Origin: Enorma sp964624825
Lineage (GTDB): Bacteria; Actinomycetota; Coriobacteriia; Coriobacteriales; Coriobacteriaceae
Length of the DNA stretch: 64,000 bases
Reading direction: 5' to 3'
Assembly (NCBI GenBank): GCA_964624825.1
Contig: CAZUYD010000007.1
Coordinates: 1 to 64,000, forward strand
Made by a program: the position numbers and the translations under genes. The notes beneath the pieces are model-generated. The model worked only from the letters and a program-made list of their open reading frames with translations, was not told the origin of the DNA and ran no database searches. Shown piece after piece: positions 11,516 to 21,438 of the stretch. Numbering within the stretch: position 1 is the stretch's first letter; every line of letters begins with the position of its first letter.

Positions 11516-11703
11516 CGCCCTCGCGCTCCAGATGCCTGCAGCTGCGAAGGTCGCCGTGCAGCCGCATAGATCGCTGCGGCGTTTCAGTGCGCGAACGAGG
11601 CCGCATGGGTACACTGGTACTACATGCAACTCGAGTTGCGATCAAACATATGACCGGTTGATGGGACAGTTGCCCATCGCGTACGCCGAGGGGAGCGAGC
11701 ACC

Positions 11704-13413
11704 GTGGTCGAAATCTCCGATATTCGAGCGACGCTCGCCCAGGGCGCAGCGGAGCAGAGCTGCCTTGCGGTGGGGCTCGCGCACGCCATCAAACTGTTCG
11801 ATTGCGCACCGCACTCCATTCGCCATATCGAGCTGTTCCGCCGATCGATCGACGCCCGCCGCAAGCAGGATGTCCACGTTGTTCTTACCGTCCGCATCAC
11901 GTTTGCAGACAGCGTTGACGAGCACGCAATGATCGAGCGGGTGCCTCAGAAGGACAAACGGCGCGTTCGCATCGTGCCAGAGCACCCCGACATCACGTTT
12001 CCGCAGCTCGTTCAGGCACCTCAGCCCCGCCCCGTCGTGGTGGGCGCAGGCTGCGCCGGCCTGTTTGCCGCCCTCGCACTAGCCGAGGCGGGAGCCGAGC
12101 CTCTCCTGATCGAGCGCGGCGACCCCGCCACGCGACGCTCCGAGGCCATCAACGAGTTCCATGCCTGCGCCAGCCTTGACCCGGAGAGCAATATCCAGTT
12201 TGGCCTGGGCGGTGCAGGCACCTTCTCAGACGGCAAGCTCACCACCGGCACCAAGAATCCGGCTCACCGATACATCCTTGAAACGCTCGTCGCGGCCGGT
12301 GCACCCCGAAGCATTCTATGGGATGCGAAGCCTCACGTCGGGTCGGACATCCTGCCAATCGTGGTCGAGAACCTGGCGGCGCGCATTCGCGCGCTCGGCG
12401 GCGAGATTCGCTTCCGCACGAAGCTCGTTGACATAGAGCGCGCGGGCTCGAGCAGCGGCGCGATTCGAGGCATCACCGTCGAGGAACACCCCGGTACCTG
12501 GTACAGCGCGCGATGCGGCGGCATGGGCGTTGAAGCGCCGAGTACCGAGCGCATCCCCTGCAACCAGCTCATCCTTGCCTGCGGCCACTCCGCGCGAGAC
12601 GTGTTCGAGCTGCTGGTGCGCCGAGGGTTCGCCGTCGAACGCAAAACGTTTGCCATGGGCGTGCGCATCGAGCACCTCCAGGCAGATATCGACCGAGCCC
12701 AATATGGACGCGCAGCCGGCCACCGGGCGCTGGGAGCCGCGCCGTATAAGCTCGTCGCCCATCTTCCTAACGGGCGAAGCGTGTTCACCTTCTGCATGTG
12801 TCCGGGCGGCGAGGTCGTTGCCGCTGCAAGCGAGATTGGCGGCGTGGTTACGAACGGCGCGAGCCTGCATGCGCGCGCAGGCGCGAACGCGAACGCCGCG
12901 CTTTTAGTAAACGTCACGCCAAGCGACCTTCCCGGCACCGACCCCCTCGCCGGCGTCGCGCTACAGCGAGCCTGCGAGCGGCGCGCCTTCGAACTCGGAG
13001 GCGGCGCGTATCGCGCGCCGGCGCAGCTTGTCGGCGACTTCCTCGCCAAGCGGCCAAGCTCGGGCGCGGGTGACATCTCGCCCACCTATCCACTTGGCGT
13101 GGCCTGGACGGAGCTCGACAGCGCGCTTCCGCCCCATATCATCGAGTCGCTTCGATTGGGCATCCCGCGCTTTGGCTGCAAGCTTTCGGGGTTCGACCGC
13201 GCAGATGCCGTGCTCACCGGCGTTGAATCGCGCTCGAGCTCCCCAGTGACCGTTTTGCGTGGCCGGAGCTTCCAGGCTGTGGACGCGCCGGGTCTCTTCC
13301 CCTGCGGCGAAGGCGCCGGCTACGCGGGCGGCATCATGAGCGCGGCGGCCGATGGCATCCGATGCGCGGAAGCCGCGCTCAAGCAGCTCCGCGACGCGCA
13401 GGACATCTCGTAA
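11704..13413 (+). CDS. COG2509-type FAD-dependent dehydrogenase
   Basis: A 569-residue flavoprotein that starts with GTG behind a GAGGGGAG site. An N-terminal domain of about 110 residues, which in this family precedes the flavin fold, is followed by the Rossmann motif VVGAGCAGLFAALALAEAG. The hallmark GLGGAGTFSDGKLTTG, a long substrate domain with FCMCPGGEVV, and a C-terminal GEGAGYAGGIMSAAADG complete the protein. COG2509 proteins are conserved in anaerobes and remain uncharacterised. Mrp and the preceding flavoprotein lie 188 bases upstream on the same strand. Confidence 0.88.
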   Translation: MVEISDIRATLAQGAAEQSCLAVGLAHAIKLFDCAPHSIRHIELFRRSIDARRKQDVHVVLTVRITFADSVDEHAMIERVPQKDKRRVRIVPEHPDITFPQLVQAPQPRPVVVGAGCAGLFAALALAEAGAEPLLIERGDPATRRSEAINEFHACASLDPESNIQFGLGGAGTFSDGKLTTGTKNPAHRYILETLVAAGAPRSILWDAKPHVGSDILPIVVENLAARIRALGGEIRFRTKLVDIERAGSSSGAIRGITVEEHPGTWYSARCGGMGVEAPSTERIPCNQLILACGHSARDVFELLVRRGFAVERKTFAMGVRIEHLQADIDRAQYGRAAGHRALGAAPYKLVAHLPNGRSVFTFCMCPGGEVVAAASEIGGVVTNGASLHARAGANANAALLVNVTPSDLPGTDPLAGVALQRACERRAFELGGGAYRAPAQLVGDFLAKRPSSGAGDISPTYPLGVAWTELDSALPPHIIESLRLGIPRFGCKLSGFDRADAVLTGVESRSSSPVTVLRGRSFQAVDAPGLFPCGEGAGYAGGIMSAAADGIRCAEAALKQLRDAQDIS

Positions 13414-13543
13414 TGGCGTATAGGGCCATCACGACGACGGCAGATTCGCCTCGTTCATAACGAGCGCGCCGCGCGCGAACGGCCGCAAGAGAGCGAGAGC
13501 GCACGCATAAAAAACCGCGCGCGAAGCTCATCCCCGCAGGTTG

Positions 13544-13558
13544 TTGACCATTCGTCAA
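13544..13558. promoter_or_regulatory. Secondary TTGAC/GTCAA site upstream of fabH
   Basis: TTGAC (13544-13548) and GTCAA (13554-13558) form a 5-bp inverted repeat whose half-site starts are 10 bases apart. The same half-sites recur at 13651-13675 with starts 20 bases apart. One versus two helical turns would keep both on the same DNA face. It is a candidate accessory site for the fab regulator. Confidence 0.4.
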
Positions 13559-13649
13559 ACATGGACATCCCATGGAATAGGCATGACGGGAGTGCGGATT
13601 TCCCGAAGCCCGACGACCAAGAAGCGAAGACTTTGCTAGCGTATCAATG

Positions 13650-13676
13650 ATTGACGTTTATTAACAAAACGTCAAT
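13650..13676. promoter_or_regulatory. Palindromic operator overlapping the fab operon promoter
   Basis: ATTGACGTTT (13650-13659) and AAACGTCAAT (13667-13676) are perfect 10-bp arms around a 7-base AT-rich spacer. The left arm contains TTGACG, a good -35 hexamer. ATTACT/TACTAT about 18-20 bases downstream could serve as -10. A repressor bound here would block the promoter of the whole fatty acid operon, whose first ATG is 29 bases further on. The sequence does not match the FabT, FapR or FasR sites as I remember them. Confidence 0.65.
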
Positions 13677-13704
13677 TACTATCTACGTGCTGCCTAGGGG
13701 GAAC

Positions 13705-14688
13705 ATGCCTTTTCGCATCATCGGTACCGGTTCGGCGCTGCCCGACCGTTCCGTCACCAATGACGAGCTTTCGGAATTTCTCGATACGTCAGACGAATGG
13801 ATCGTCTCGCGCACCGGGATCCACACGCGGCGCCTTTGCACCACCGAATCGCTTGACGAGCTCGCGGTCAGCGCATCCCGTCGTGCGCTTGCCGCGGCCG
13901 GTATCGCCCCAGCCGATCTCGACCTGATCGTATGCTCGACGACCTCGGGGGACCACATCATGCCGGCAGAAGCGTGCGCCGTTGCCGAACGGCTTGGCAT
14001 CGCCTGCCCGGCCTTCGATGTCTCGGCGGCGTGCGCCGGTTTCGTATATGCCCTCGATGTCGCAGACGGGTTCATCGCCCGCGGCCGGGCGATGACCGTG
14101 CTCGTCGTCGCCGCAGAGAAGATGTCGCGCCTTCTCGATTGGACTGATCGCGCGACCTGCGTGCTCTTTGGCGATGGCGCGGCTGCCTGCGTGCTTGCCG
14201 CCGGGGGCGAGAGCCCCCTCGCGCTCGAGCTTTCGTGCGCGGCGAACACCACAGCGCTCGAGGTGTCCGGCATCGCCGGCACATCGCCCTTCGACCAAGC
14301 AGCTCAAGCCGGCCAAGCCGAACGCTCCACGCCGCAGCACGCGCTTAAGATGGACGGTCAGCGCGTGTTCAAATTCGGCGTCACCACCATCTGCAACGCC
14401 GTCGAGTCTCTCTGCGCGCATGCCGGCAACTGCATCGATGACATCGATCATTTCGTGTTTCACCAGGCAAATGAGCGCATCCTCGCAGCCGCAACCGCGC
14501 GCCTCGGTCTCGACGACGCCAAGGTCGCCCGCACGCTCAGCGACACCGGAAACATCTCGAGTGCGTGCATTCCCTATACCCTTGATCTACTTGCCCGCAC
14601 GAATTCGCTTGCCCCGGGAGACCTTGTCGCACTCGTCGGCTTCGGCGCCGGCCTCGCAACCGGCTCGGCGCTCATCCGATGGGGCTAA
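13705..14688 (+). CDS. fabH: FabH, beta-ketoacyl-ACP synthase III
   Basis: A 327-residue condensing enzyme that starts fatty acid synthesis by joining an acyl-CoA to malonyl-ACP. The catalytic triad is visible: Cys110 in DVSAACAGF, His in FVFHQANERI and Asn in DTGNISSACIP. The N-terminus RIIGTGSALPDRSVTND is typical of FabH. The ATG at 13705 follows AGGGGGA; the upstream part of the frame runs through the operator and is not coding. It is the first gene of a ten-gene operon and lies directly downstream of the palindromic operator, so it should respond first to its control. Confidence 0.95.
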   Translation: MPFRIIGTGSALPDRSVTNDELSEFLDTSDEWIVSRTGIHTRRLCTTESLDELAVSASRRALAAAGIAPADLDLIVCSTTSGDHIMPAEACAVAERLGIACPAFDVSAACAGFVYALDVADGFIARGRAMTVLVVAAEKMSRLLDWTDRATCVLFGDGAAACVLAAGGESPLALELSCAANTTALEVSGIAGTSPFDQAAQAGQAERSTPQHALKMDGQRVFKFGVTTICNAVESLCAHAGNCIDDIDHFVFHQANERILAAATARLGLDDAKVARTLSDTGNISSACIPYTLDLLARTNSLAPGDLVALVGFGAGLATGSALIRWG

Positions 14689-14824
14689 CGCCGCGTTTGA
14701 GACGTGCCGGCGTCCGCCCTCGTTGAACGGCCTGGCGCGTCTCGAACCTCGTGCGCTCGCACGTTTTTTCACCGTTACGAAACCAAGGCGCATAGGGCGC
14801 TTGGAAGATACAAAGGAGAACATC

Positions 14825-15055
14825 ATGGCTGACACCACCTTCGACCGCATCTGCGCCATCATTCGCGACAACGGCGGCACCGAGATGGAGCTCACCCCCG
14901 AGACCAAGCTCGCCGACGCCGGCCTGGACTCGCTCGCGACGGTCGAAGCCGTCATCGCCTGCGAGGATGAGTTCGACATCGAGATCGAGACCGACTCCAA
15001 CCCGGAGACCGTGGGCGAGTTCGTCGAGCTCGTCGAATCGCTGATGGAGAACTAA
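14825..15055 (+). CDS. acpP: Acyl carrier protein
   Basis: A 76-residue acidic protein of normal ACP length. The phosphopantetheine attachment Ser36 lies in AGLDSLATVEAV, with the usual DSL triplet in which Ser is followed by Leu. The C-terminal half is rich in Asp and Glu. It carries the growing acyl chain between the Fab enzymes. The ATG follows AAAGGAG. It is preceded by 136 bases after fabH and followed one base later by fabK. Confidence 0.96.
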   Translation: MADTTFDRICAIIRDNGGTEMELTPETKLADAGLDSLATVEAVIACEDEFDIEIETDSNPETVGEFVELVESLMEN

Positions 15056-15056
15056 C

Positions 15057-16001
15057 ATGCTGCGTACGCCCATCTGCGATATTCTCGAAATTGAAAAGCC
15101 GGTGCTCCAGGGCGGCATGGCGTGGATCGCCGACGCGAGCCTCGCATCCGCTGTTTCTGAAGCGGGAGGCCTCGGCATCATCGCTGCCATGAACGCGAAC
15201 GCCGAATGGCTGCGCGAGCAGATCCACGAGCTGCGTTCCAAGACGAGCAAGCCCTTCGGCGTCAACGTGATGCTCATGAGCCCGTTTGCCGACGAAGTCG
15301 CTCAGGTCGTCATCGATGAGCAGGTTCCCGTGGTGGTAACCGGTGCGGGCAACCCCACCAAATACATGAAGAGCTGGAACGCCGCCGGCATTACGGTGAT
15401 ACCGGTCGTTGCTTCGGTGGGACTTGCGCGCCTCGTTGAGCGCGCAGGCGCCGCCGCAGTGGTTGCCGAGGGCGGAGAATCCGGCGGGCACGTTGGCGAG
15501 GCGACCACCATGGCGCTCGTCCCCCAGGTGGTCGATGCGGTGAAGATCCCCGTCATCGCTGCCGGCGGCATCGGAGATGGCCGCGGCGTGGCCGCGGCAC
15601 TCATGCTGGGAGCTCAAGGCGTCCAGGTAGGCACCCGCTTTCTCGTCGCCACCGAATGCACGGTCTCCGAGGAGTACAAGGAGCGCGTGCTCAAGGCGAA
15701 GGACATTTCCACCATCGTGACCGGGCGCAGCACCGGCCATGCCGTCCGCTGCCTGAAGACCCCCTTCACCAACGCTTTCGCAAAGCGGGAGCAGGAGGGC
15801 GCGCCCGTCGAGGAGCTCGAGCAGATGGGCGCCGGGGCGCTGCGCAAGGCGGCCAAAGACGGCAACTACGACGAGGGATCGTTCATGTGCGGCCAGATCG
15901 CCGGATTGGTACACGCGCGCCAAAGCGCGGCCGATATTGTAAATGACCTGGTAGGCGGTGCCGAAGCTCTGCTCAAGGAGGCGTCTTCATGGGTGGCGTA
16001 G
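15057..16001 (+). CDS. fabK: FabK, FMN-dependent enoyl-ACP reductase II
   Basis: A 314-residue flavoprotein of the nitronate monooxygenase/FabK fold. It catalyses the last reduction of each elongation cycle in place of FabI. Visible hallmarks are PVLQGGMAWIADASLA at the N-terminus, the VVAEGGESGGHVG loop, and the FMN phosphate-binding AAGGIGDGRGVAAALMLGAQGVQVGTRF. Its position between acpP and fabD supports FabK rather than a nitronate monooxygenase. The stop overlaps the fabD start by 13 bases, which suggests translational coupling. Confidence 0.95.
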   Translation: MLRTPICDILEIEKPVLQGGMAWIADASLASAVSEAGGLGIIAAMNANAEWLREQIHELRSKTSKPFGVNVMLMSPFADEVAQVVIDEQVPVVVTGAGNPTKYMKSWNAAGITVIPVVASVGLARLVERAGAAAVVAEGGESGGHVGEATTMALVPQVVDAVKIPVIAAGGIGDGRGVAAALMLGAQGVQVGTRFLVATECTVSEEYKERVLKAKDISTIVTGRSTGHAVRCLKTPFTNAFAKREQEGAPVEELEQMGAGALRKAAKDGNYDEGSFMCGQIAGLVHARQSAADIVNDLVGGAEALLKEASSWVA

Positions 16002-16927
16002 CGTTCCTTTTCGCAGGACAGGGCGCGCAGCATCCCGGTATGGGCGCCGAGCTCGCCCAGCGCGAGCACGCGGCGCATGCCGTCTTTCAAACCTGCGACT
16101 CGGTACGCCCGGGAACGAGCAACCAGTGCTTTGACGGCGCGGCTGAGGAGCTGAACGATACCGCGAACACGCAGCCTTGCGTGTTCGCCTGCGACCTAGC
16201 GTGCGCCCGGGCGCTCGAGGCACACGGCGTGACGCCGCAGGCGGTTGCCGGCTTCTCGCTCGGCGAGGTCGCGGCGCTCACCTTTGCCGGCGCCTACGCC
16301 GATGAAGATGGCTTCGCGCTCGTCTGTCACCGCGCGAAGCTCATGGTCGACGCTGCCCGCAAACACCCCGGCGCGATGCGCGCTGTGCTCAAGCTCGACG
16401 CAGGCGCAGTTGAAGCGCTCGCGCGCGAGGCCGGCGAGGCGTGGCCGGTCAACTACAACAGTCCCCAGCAGACAGTCGTTGCGGGATCCCCGGCCGCGCT
16501 CGCCACGCTCGACGAGCTCGTGCGCGACGCGCATGGCCGCTCGATGCCCGTCGCGGTCTCGGGCGCGTTCCACAGCCCCTACATGGCCGACGCCGCCCGC
16601 GAGCTCGGGGCCTATCTTGCCGAGGGGCGAGAGCCGGCGGTGCCGCGCATCCCCGTCATCGCCAATTGCACGGGCGCTGCATATCCGACTGAACCCAAGG
16701 GAGGCACTGAGCGCGCAAAGCTCCTTGCCGAGCAGGTGGCGAACCCGGTGCAATGGGTCAAGACGTTGCACGAACTCGAGCAGCGCGGCATCGACACCTT
16801 TATCGAGGTCGGCCCTGGGAAGACGCTTACCGGCCTGGTGAAGCGCACGCTCCGTGGTGCGACCGCGCTTCCCTGCGAGACCCCCGAGCAACTCGACGCC
16901 GTGCTCGATGCGCTCGACACCCCGTAA
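15989..16927 (+). CDS. fabD: FabD, malonyl-CoA:ACP transacylase
   Basis: A 312-residue acyltransferase that loads malonyl groups onto ACP. FLFAGQGAQHPGMG opens the domain, the nucleophile is Ser90 in GFSLGE, and the catalytic His195 is in SGAFHSPYM. The ending FIEVGPGKTLTGLVKR is typical. It begins inside the end of fabK (13-base overlap) and is followed by fabG after 20 bases containing a GGAGATAGGAGG ribosome site. Confidence 0.96.
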   Translation: MGGVAFLFAGQGAQHPGMGAELAQREHAAHAVFQTCDSVRPGTSNQCFDGAAEELNDTANTQPCVFACDLACARALEAHGVTPQAVAGFSLGEVAALTFAGAYADEDGFALVCHRAKLMVDAARKHPGAMRAVLKLDAGAVEALAREAGEAWPVNYNSPQQTVVAGSPAALATLDELVRDAHGRSMPVAVSGAFHSPYMADAARELGAYLAEGREPAVPRIPVIANCTGAAYPTEPKGGTERAKLLAEQVANPVQWVKTLHELEQRGIDTFIEVGPGKTLTGLVKRTLRGATALPCETPEQLDAVLDALDTP

Positions 16928-16947
16928 GGAGATAGGAGGCCTCATTC

Positions 16948-17703
16948 ATGTCTGAGTTCGAACCCGCCGCACGTCGCTGCGCCCTCGTCACGGGCGGATC
17001 GCGCGGCATCGGACGAGCAACCTGCCTTGAGCTCGCGCGCAACGGTTTCGACATCGCCGTGGTCTACGCGGGAAACGACGATGCGGCGCGCGAAACCGTG
17101 GACGCCGTCGAGGAACTCGGTGCGACCGCGCGGGCGTATCGGTGCGACGTTGCCGACAGCGAAGCGGCCGATGCATGCGTGAAGCAGGTGCTTGCCGACT
17201 TCGGCGGCGTCTGGGTCCTCGTCAACAATGCCGGCGTCACGCGTGACACGCTGCTCGCCCGCATGAAGGAGGAAGACTTCGACCGTGTCATCGATGTCAA
17301 TCTCAAGGGTGCCTACCACATGATTCGCGCCCTCACCCGCAGCTTCATGCGCCAGCGTGGCGGGCGCATCGTGAACATGAGCTCGGTCGTGGGGCTCATG
17401 GGCAACGCCGGCCAGGCAAATTACGCCGCCTCCAAGGCGGGTATCATCGGCCTCACCAAGGCGTGCGCGCGCGAGCTGGCGAGTCGCGCCGTCACCGTAA
17501 ACGCCATCGCTCCCGGCTTCGTCGAGACCGATATGACGGCCGCGCTTGCTCCCGCCGCACGCGAGCGCTATGAGCAAGAGATCCCCCTCGGCCGACTCGC
17601 CTCGCCCGCGGAAGTCGCCGCGCTCGTCGCGTTTTTGGCAAGTGACGCGGGCGCCTATATCACCGGCGAAGTCATTCGCGTCGACGGCGGCATGGCCATG
17701 TAG
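16948..17703 (+). CDS. fabG: FabG, 3-oxoacyl-ACP reductase
   Basis: A 251-residue short-chain dehydrogenase that reduces 3-oxoacyl-ACP with NADPH. The cofactor motif TGGSRGIG lies at residues 15-22, NNAG at 93-96, and the catalytic Ser about 145, Tyr159 and Lys163 (YAASK). It ends in GEVIRVDGGMAM as FabG proteins do. The operon position between fabD and fabF makes the FabG assignment firm among the many SDR proteins. Confidence 0.96.
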   Translation: MSEFEPAARRCALVTGGSRGIGRATCLELARNGFDIAVVYAGNDDAARETVDAVEELGATARAYRCDVADSEAADACVKQVLADFGGVWVLVNNAGVTRDTLLARMKEEDFDRVIDVNLKGAYHMIRALTRSFMRQRGGRIVNMSSVVGLMGNAGQANYAASKAGIIGLTKACARELASRAVTVNAIAPGFVETDMTAALAPAARERYEQEIPLGRLASPAEVAALVAFLASDAGAYITGEVIRVDGGMAM

Positions 17704-17750
17704 CTGCGCAGACGCACCCTGCAACCGTCGCCGCATCGAAAGGAGATACC

Positions 17751-18992
17751 GTGGAACAAAGAGTGGTCATCACGGGCTTGGGCGCCGTCACGCCCGTAGG
17801 GCTCAGCGCGCCCGAGAGCTGGGAGTCGCTCATCGCCGGGAAAAGCGGCATCGGTCCAATCACGCATTGCAGCACCGATGACCTCAAGGTGACCGTCGCG
17901 GCCGAGGTCAAGGGCTTTGATGGCGCCGCGCTGCTCGGCCAGGGCGCGCGCCACCAGGACATCTACGTGCAGTACGCGCTCATCGCCTCCGATGAGGCGA
18001 TGGCAGATGCCGGCCTTGCCGACTATGACGAGCTCGATCGCGCCCGCGCCGGCGTATATGTGGGCTCGGGCATTGGCGGCATGGCGTCCTACACCGACGC
18101 CGTCGACACCATGCGCGCACGGGGGTACCGCCGTTGCCCGCCGTTCATGATTCCCATGATGATCGCGAACATGGCCGCGGGCGAGGTCTCCATCCGTCAC
18201 AAGCTCACCGGCCCCACCCTTCCCGTCGTGACCGCCTGCGCCACATCTGCCCATACCGTGGGAGAGGCGTTCCGCGCCATCAAGCACGGCTATGCCGACG
18301 TGATCCTTGCCGGCGGGTCTGAGGGCTGCATCGTTCCCGAAGCCATCGCCGGCTTCACCAACTGCAAGGCGCTCACGCGCAACCCCGACCCAAGCACCGC
18401 ATGCCGCCCGTTCGACGCGAACCGCGACGGCTTTGTAATGGGCGAGGGCGCCTGCATCCTCGTGCTCGAACGCCTCGAGCACGCACAGGCACGCGGGGCG
18501 CACATCTATTGCGAGGTCACGGGATACGGCAACACGGCCGACGCCTACCACATCACGAGCCCTGCGCCCGATGCGGCCGGCATCACGCGCGCCATCGAGC
18601 TCGCCGTCGCCGAGGGCGGCCTCGACCCCGCAGACGGGCTCTACATCAACGCTCATGGCACATCGACCAAGCTCAACGATGCGAGCGAGACGCTCGGCAT
18701 CAAGCAGGCGCTGGGCGAGAACGCGGCGCGTCAGGCGCATATCTCGTCCACGAAGTCCATGACCGGGCACATGCTCGGCGCGACGGGCGCCATGGAGGCG
18801 ATGGCCTGCGCCAAGGCCATCGAGTGCGGAATGATCCCGCCCACCATCGGCTACGAAACGCCCGACCCCGACTGCGATCTAGACTACACACCCAACCAGG
18901 CCGTCTCGGCGCAGGTGCGCTGGGCGCTCTCCACAAACCTCGGGTTCGGCGGGCACAACGCGGCTCTGGCATTCAAAGCATACGAGGATTAA
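17751..18992 (+). CDS. fabF: FabF, beta-ketoacyl-ACP synthase II
   Basis: A 413-residue elongating condensing enzyme. It starts with the family-typical RVVITGLGAVTPVG. The catalytic Cys163 is in VTACATSAHTVG, and the two His residues are in NAHGTSTKLND and STKSMTGHMLGATG. It ends with NLGFGGHNAALAFK. The start follows GAAAGGAGATACC. Only four bases separate its stop from accB, which ties elongation and malonyl-CoA supply together. Confidence 0.96.
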   Translation: MEQRVVITGLGAVTPVGLSAPESWESLIAGKSGIGPITHCSTDDLKVTVAAEVKGFDGAALLGQGARHQDIYVQYALIASDEAMADAGLADYDELDRARAGVYVGSGIGGMASYTDAVDTMRARGYRRCPPFMIPMMIANMAAGEVSIRHKLTGPTLPVVTACATSAHTVGEAFRAIKHGYADVILAGGSEGCIVPEAIAGFTNCKALTRNPDPSTACRPFDANRDGFVMGEGACILVLERLEHAQARGAHIYCEVTGYGNTADAYHITSPAPDAAGITRAIELAVAEGGLDPADGLYINAHGTSTKLNDASETLGIKQALGENAARQAHISSTKSMTGHMLGATGAMEAMACAKAIECGMIPPTIGYETPDPDCDLDYTPNQAVSAQVRWALSTNLGFGGHNAALAFKAYED

Positions 18993-18996
18993 TCCC

Positions 18997-19563
18997 ATGG
19001 ATATCGATTCCCAAAAACTCGGTGAAGTCGCCGCACTTATGGAGCGCCACGGACTTACCCGCGTGAGCCTTTCCGAGGAGAACGGGCGCGTGGTCGAACT
19101 TGAGCGCATGACAGCGGTTGCCGCCGCGCCCATCGCTGCCCCCGCTCCAGCACCCGTCTCCGCGTCTTTTGAACCATCCTGCGCGGGCGCCATTCCCGCT
19201 GACCCCGCTGCCGGCACAGAAACTGCCGGCCAGGCGGCGACAAGCGCTGCCGAACCCAGCAGCACGGACACCGCCGCAACAGCAGCCGTCAACCAAGATC
19301 TCGTTGAGGTCAGCGCACCCATGATGGGCGTTTTCTACGCAGCCCCCTCGCCCGACTCCGAGCCGTTCGTGCACGTGGGCGATTCGGTGCGCGCGGGCGA
19401 CACGCTCTGCATCATCGAGACGATGAAGCTCATGAATGAGGTGGTCGCAGAGACCGATGGTACGGTTGCAGAGATCCTGGCCACCGACGGAGACCTGATC
19501 GAATACGGCGCATGCCTGATGAAGATCGATGTGAGCGGCGACAGCGCGGAAAGCGAGGCATAA
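18997..19563 (+). CDS. accB: AccB, biotin carboxyl carrier protein of acetyl-CoA carboxylase
   Basis: A 188-residue carrier. The N-terminal part resembles AccB (LMERHGLTRVSLSEENGRVVELER). An Ala/Pro-rich flexible linker spans roughly 40-100, and the C-terminal biotinyl domain carries Lys144 in IIETMKLMNEV, the biotinylation site. The thumb segment of AccB-type carriers is present (APSPDSEPFVHVGD). BirA encoded at 57086-57889 is the likely ligase. FabZ starts immediately after its stop. Confidence 0.95.
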   Translation: MDIDSQKLGEVAALMERHGLTRVSLSEENGRVVELERMTAVAAAPIAAPAPAPVSASFEPSCAGAIPADPAAGTETAGQAATSAAEPSSTDTAATAAVNQDLVEVSAPMMGVFYAAPSPDSEPFVHVGDSVRAGDTLCIIETMKLMNEVVAETDGTVAEILATDGDLIEYGACLMKIDVSGDSAESEA

Positions 19564-19566
19564 GTG

Positions 19567-19986
19567 ATGAACCGCACGGAACTCGAGCAGATCCTTCCCC
19601 ACCGCGACCCCATGCTATTGCTCGACGAAGCCGAGGTCGTTGACGGCGAGGCGCATGGGCGCATCCATATCACGGGCAAGGAGTTCTTCGTCCAGGGGCA
19701 CTTTCCGGGCAACCCCGTCGTTCCCGGCGTGATCCTCTGCGAGATGCTCGCCCAGAACTGCTGTGTGCTCATGGATGAGCACATGGCCGGCTCGAATGTG
19801 ACCCCCTTCTACACGAGCCTTGATAAGGTGCGCTTCAAGCGCCCGGTGCGCCCGGGCGACACCGTCGAGCTCACCTGTCGCATCACGCGCTCGCGCGGGC
19901 AATTCCACTTCGCGCACGGCGAGGCACGCGTTGAGGGCGAGCTCTGCGTGACCGCCGACATGTCCTTCGCCCTCGTGCAATCCTGA
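19567..19986 (+). CDS. fabZ: FabZ, 3-hydroxyacyl-ACP dehydratase
   Basis: A 139-residue hot-dog fold dehydratase. ILPHRDPMLLLDEAE opens the fold, and the catalytic His is in QGHFPGNPVVPGV with Glu in the next helix (ILCEMLAQ). GTG at 19564 and ATG at 19567 are adjacent in-frame starts. I prefer ATG, nine bases after GAGG. It lies directly behind accB, an arrangement frequent in Gram-positive fab operons. No FabA or FabM is present here, so the route to unsaturated fatty acids is not apparent in this window. Confidence 0.94.
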   Translation: MNRTELEQILPHRDPMLLLDEAEVVDGEAHGRIHITGKEFFVQGHFPGNPVVPGVILCEMLAQNCCVLMDEHMAGSNVTPFYTSLDKVRFKRPVRPGDTVELTCRITRSRGQFHFAHGEARVEGELCVTADMSFALVQS

Positions 19987-20097
19987 ACCTGAACCATCTA
20001 TGACCTGCACGCGCTTTGCATGCAGGGGCTTCGCATTTCGTCCACCTATCCACCCAATGCACCATGGATACCCCACGATGCATGAGGGAGAGTTGCC

Positions 20098-21427
<1,330 letters not shown>

Positions 21428-21438
<11 letters not shown>

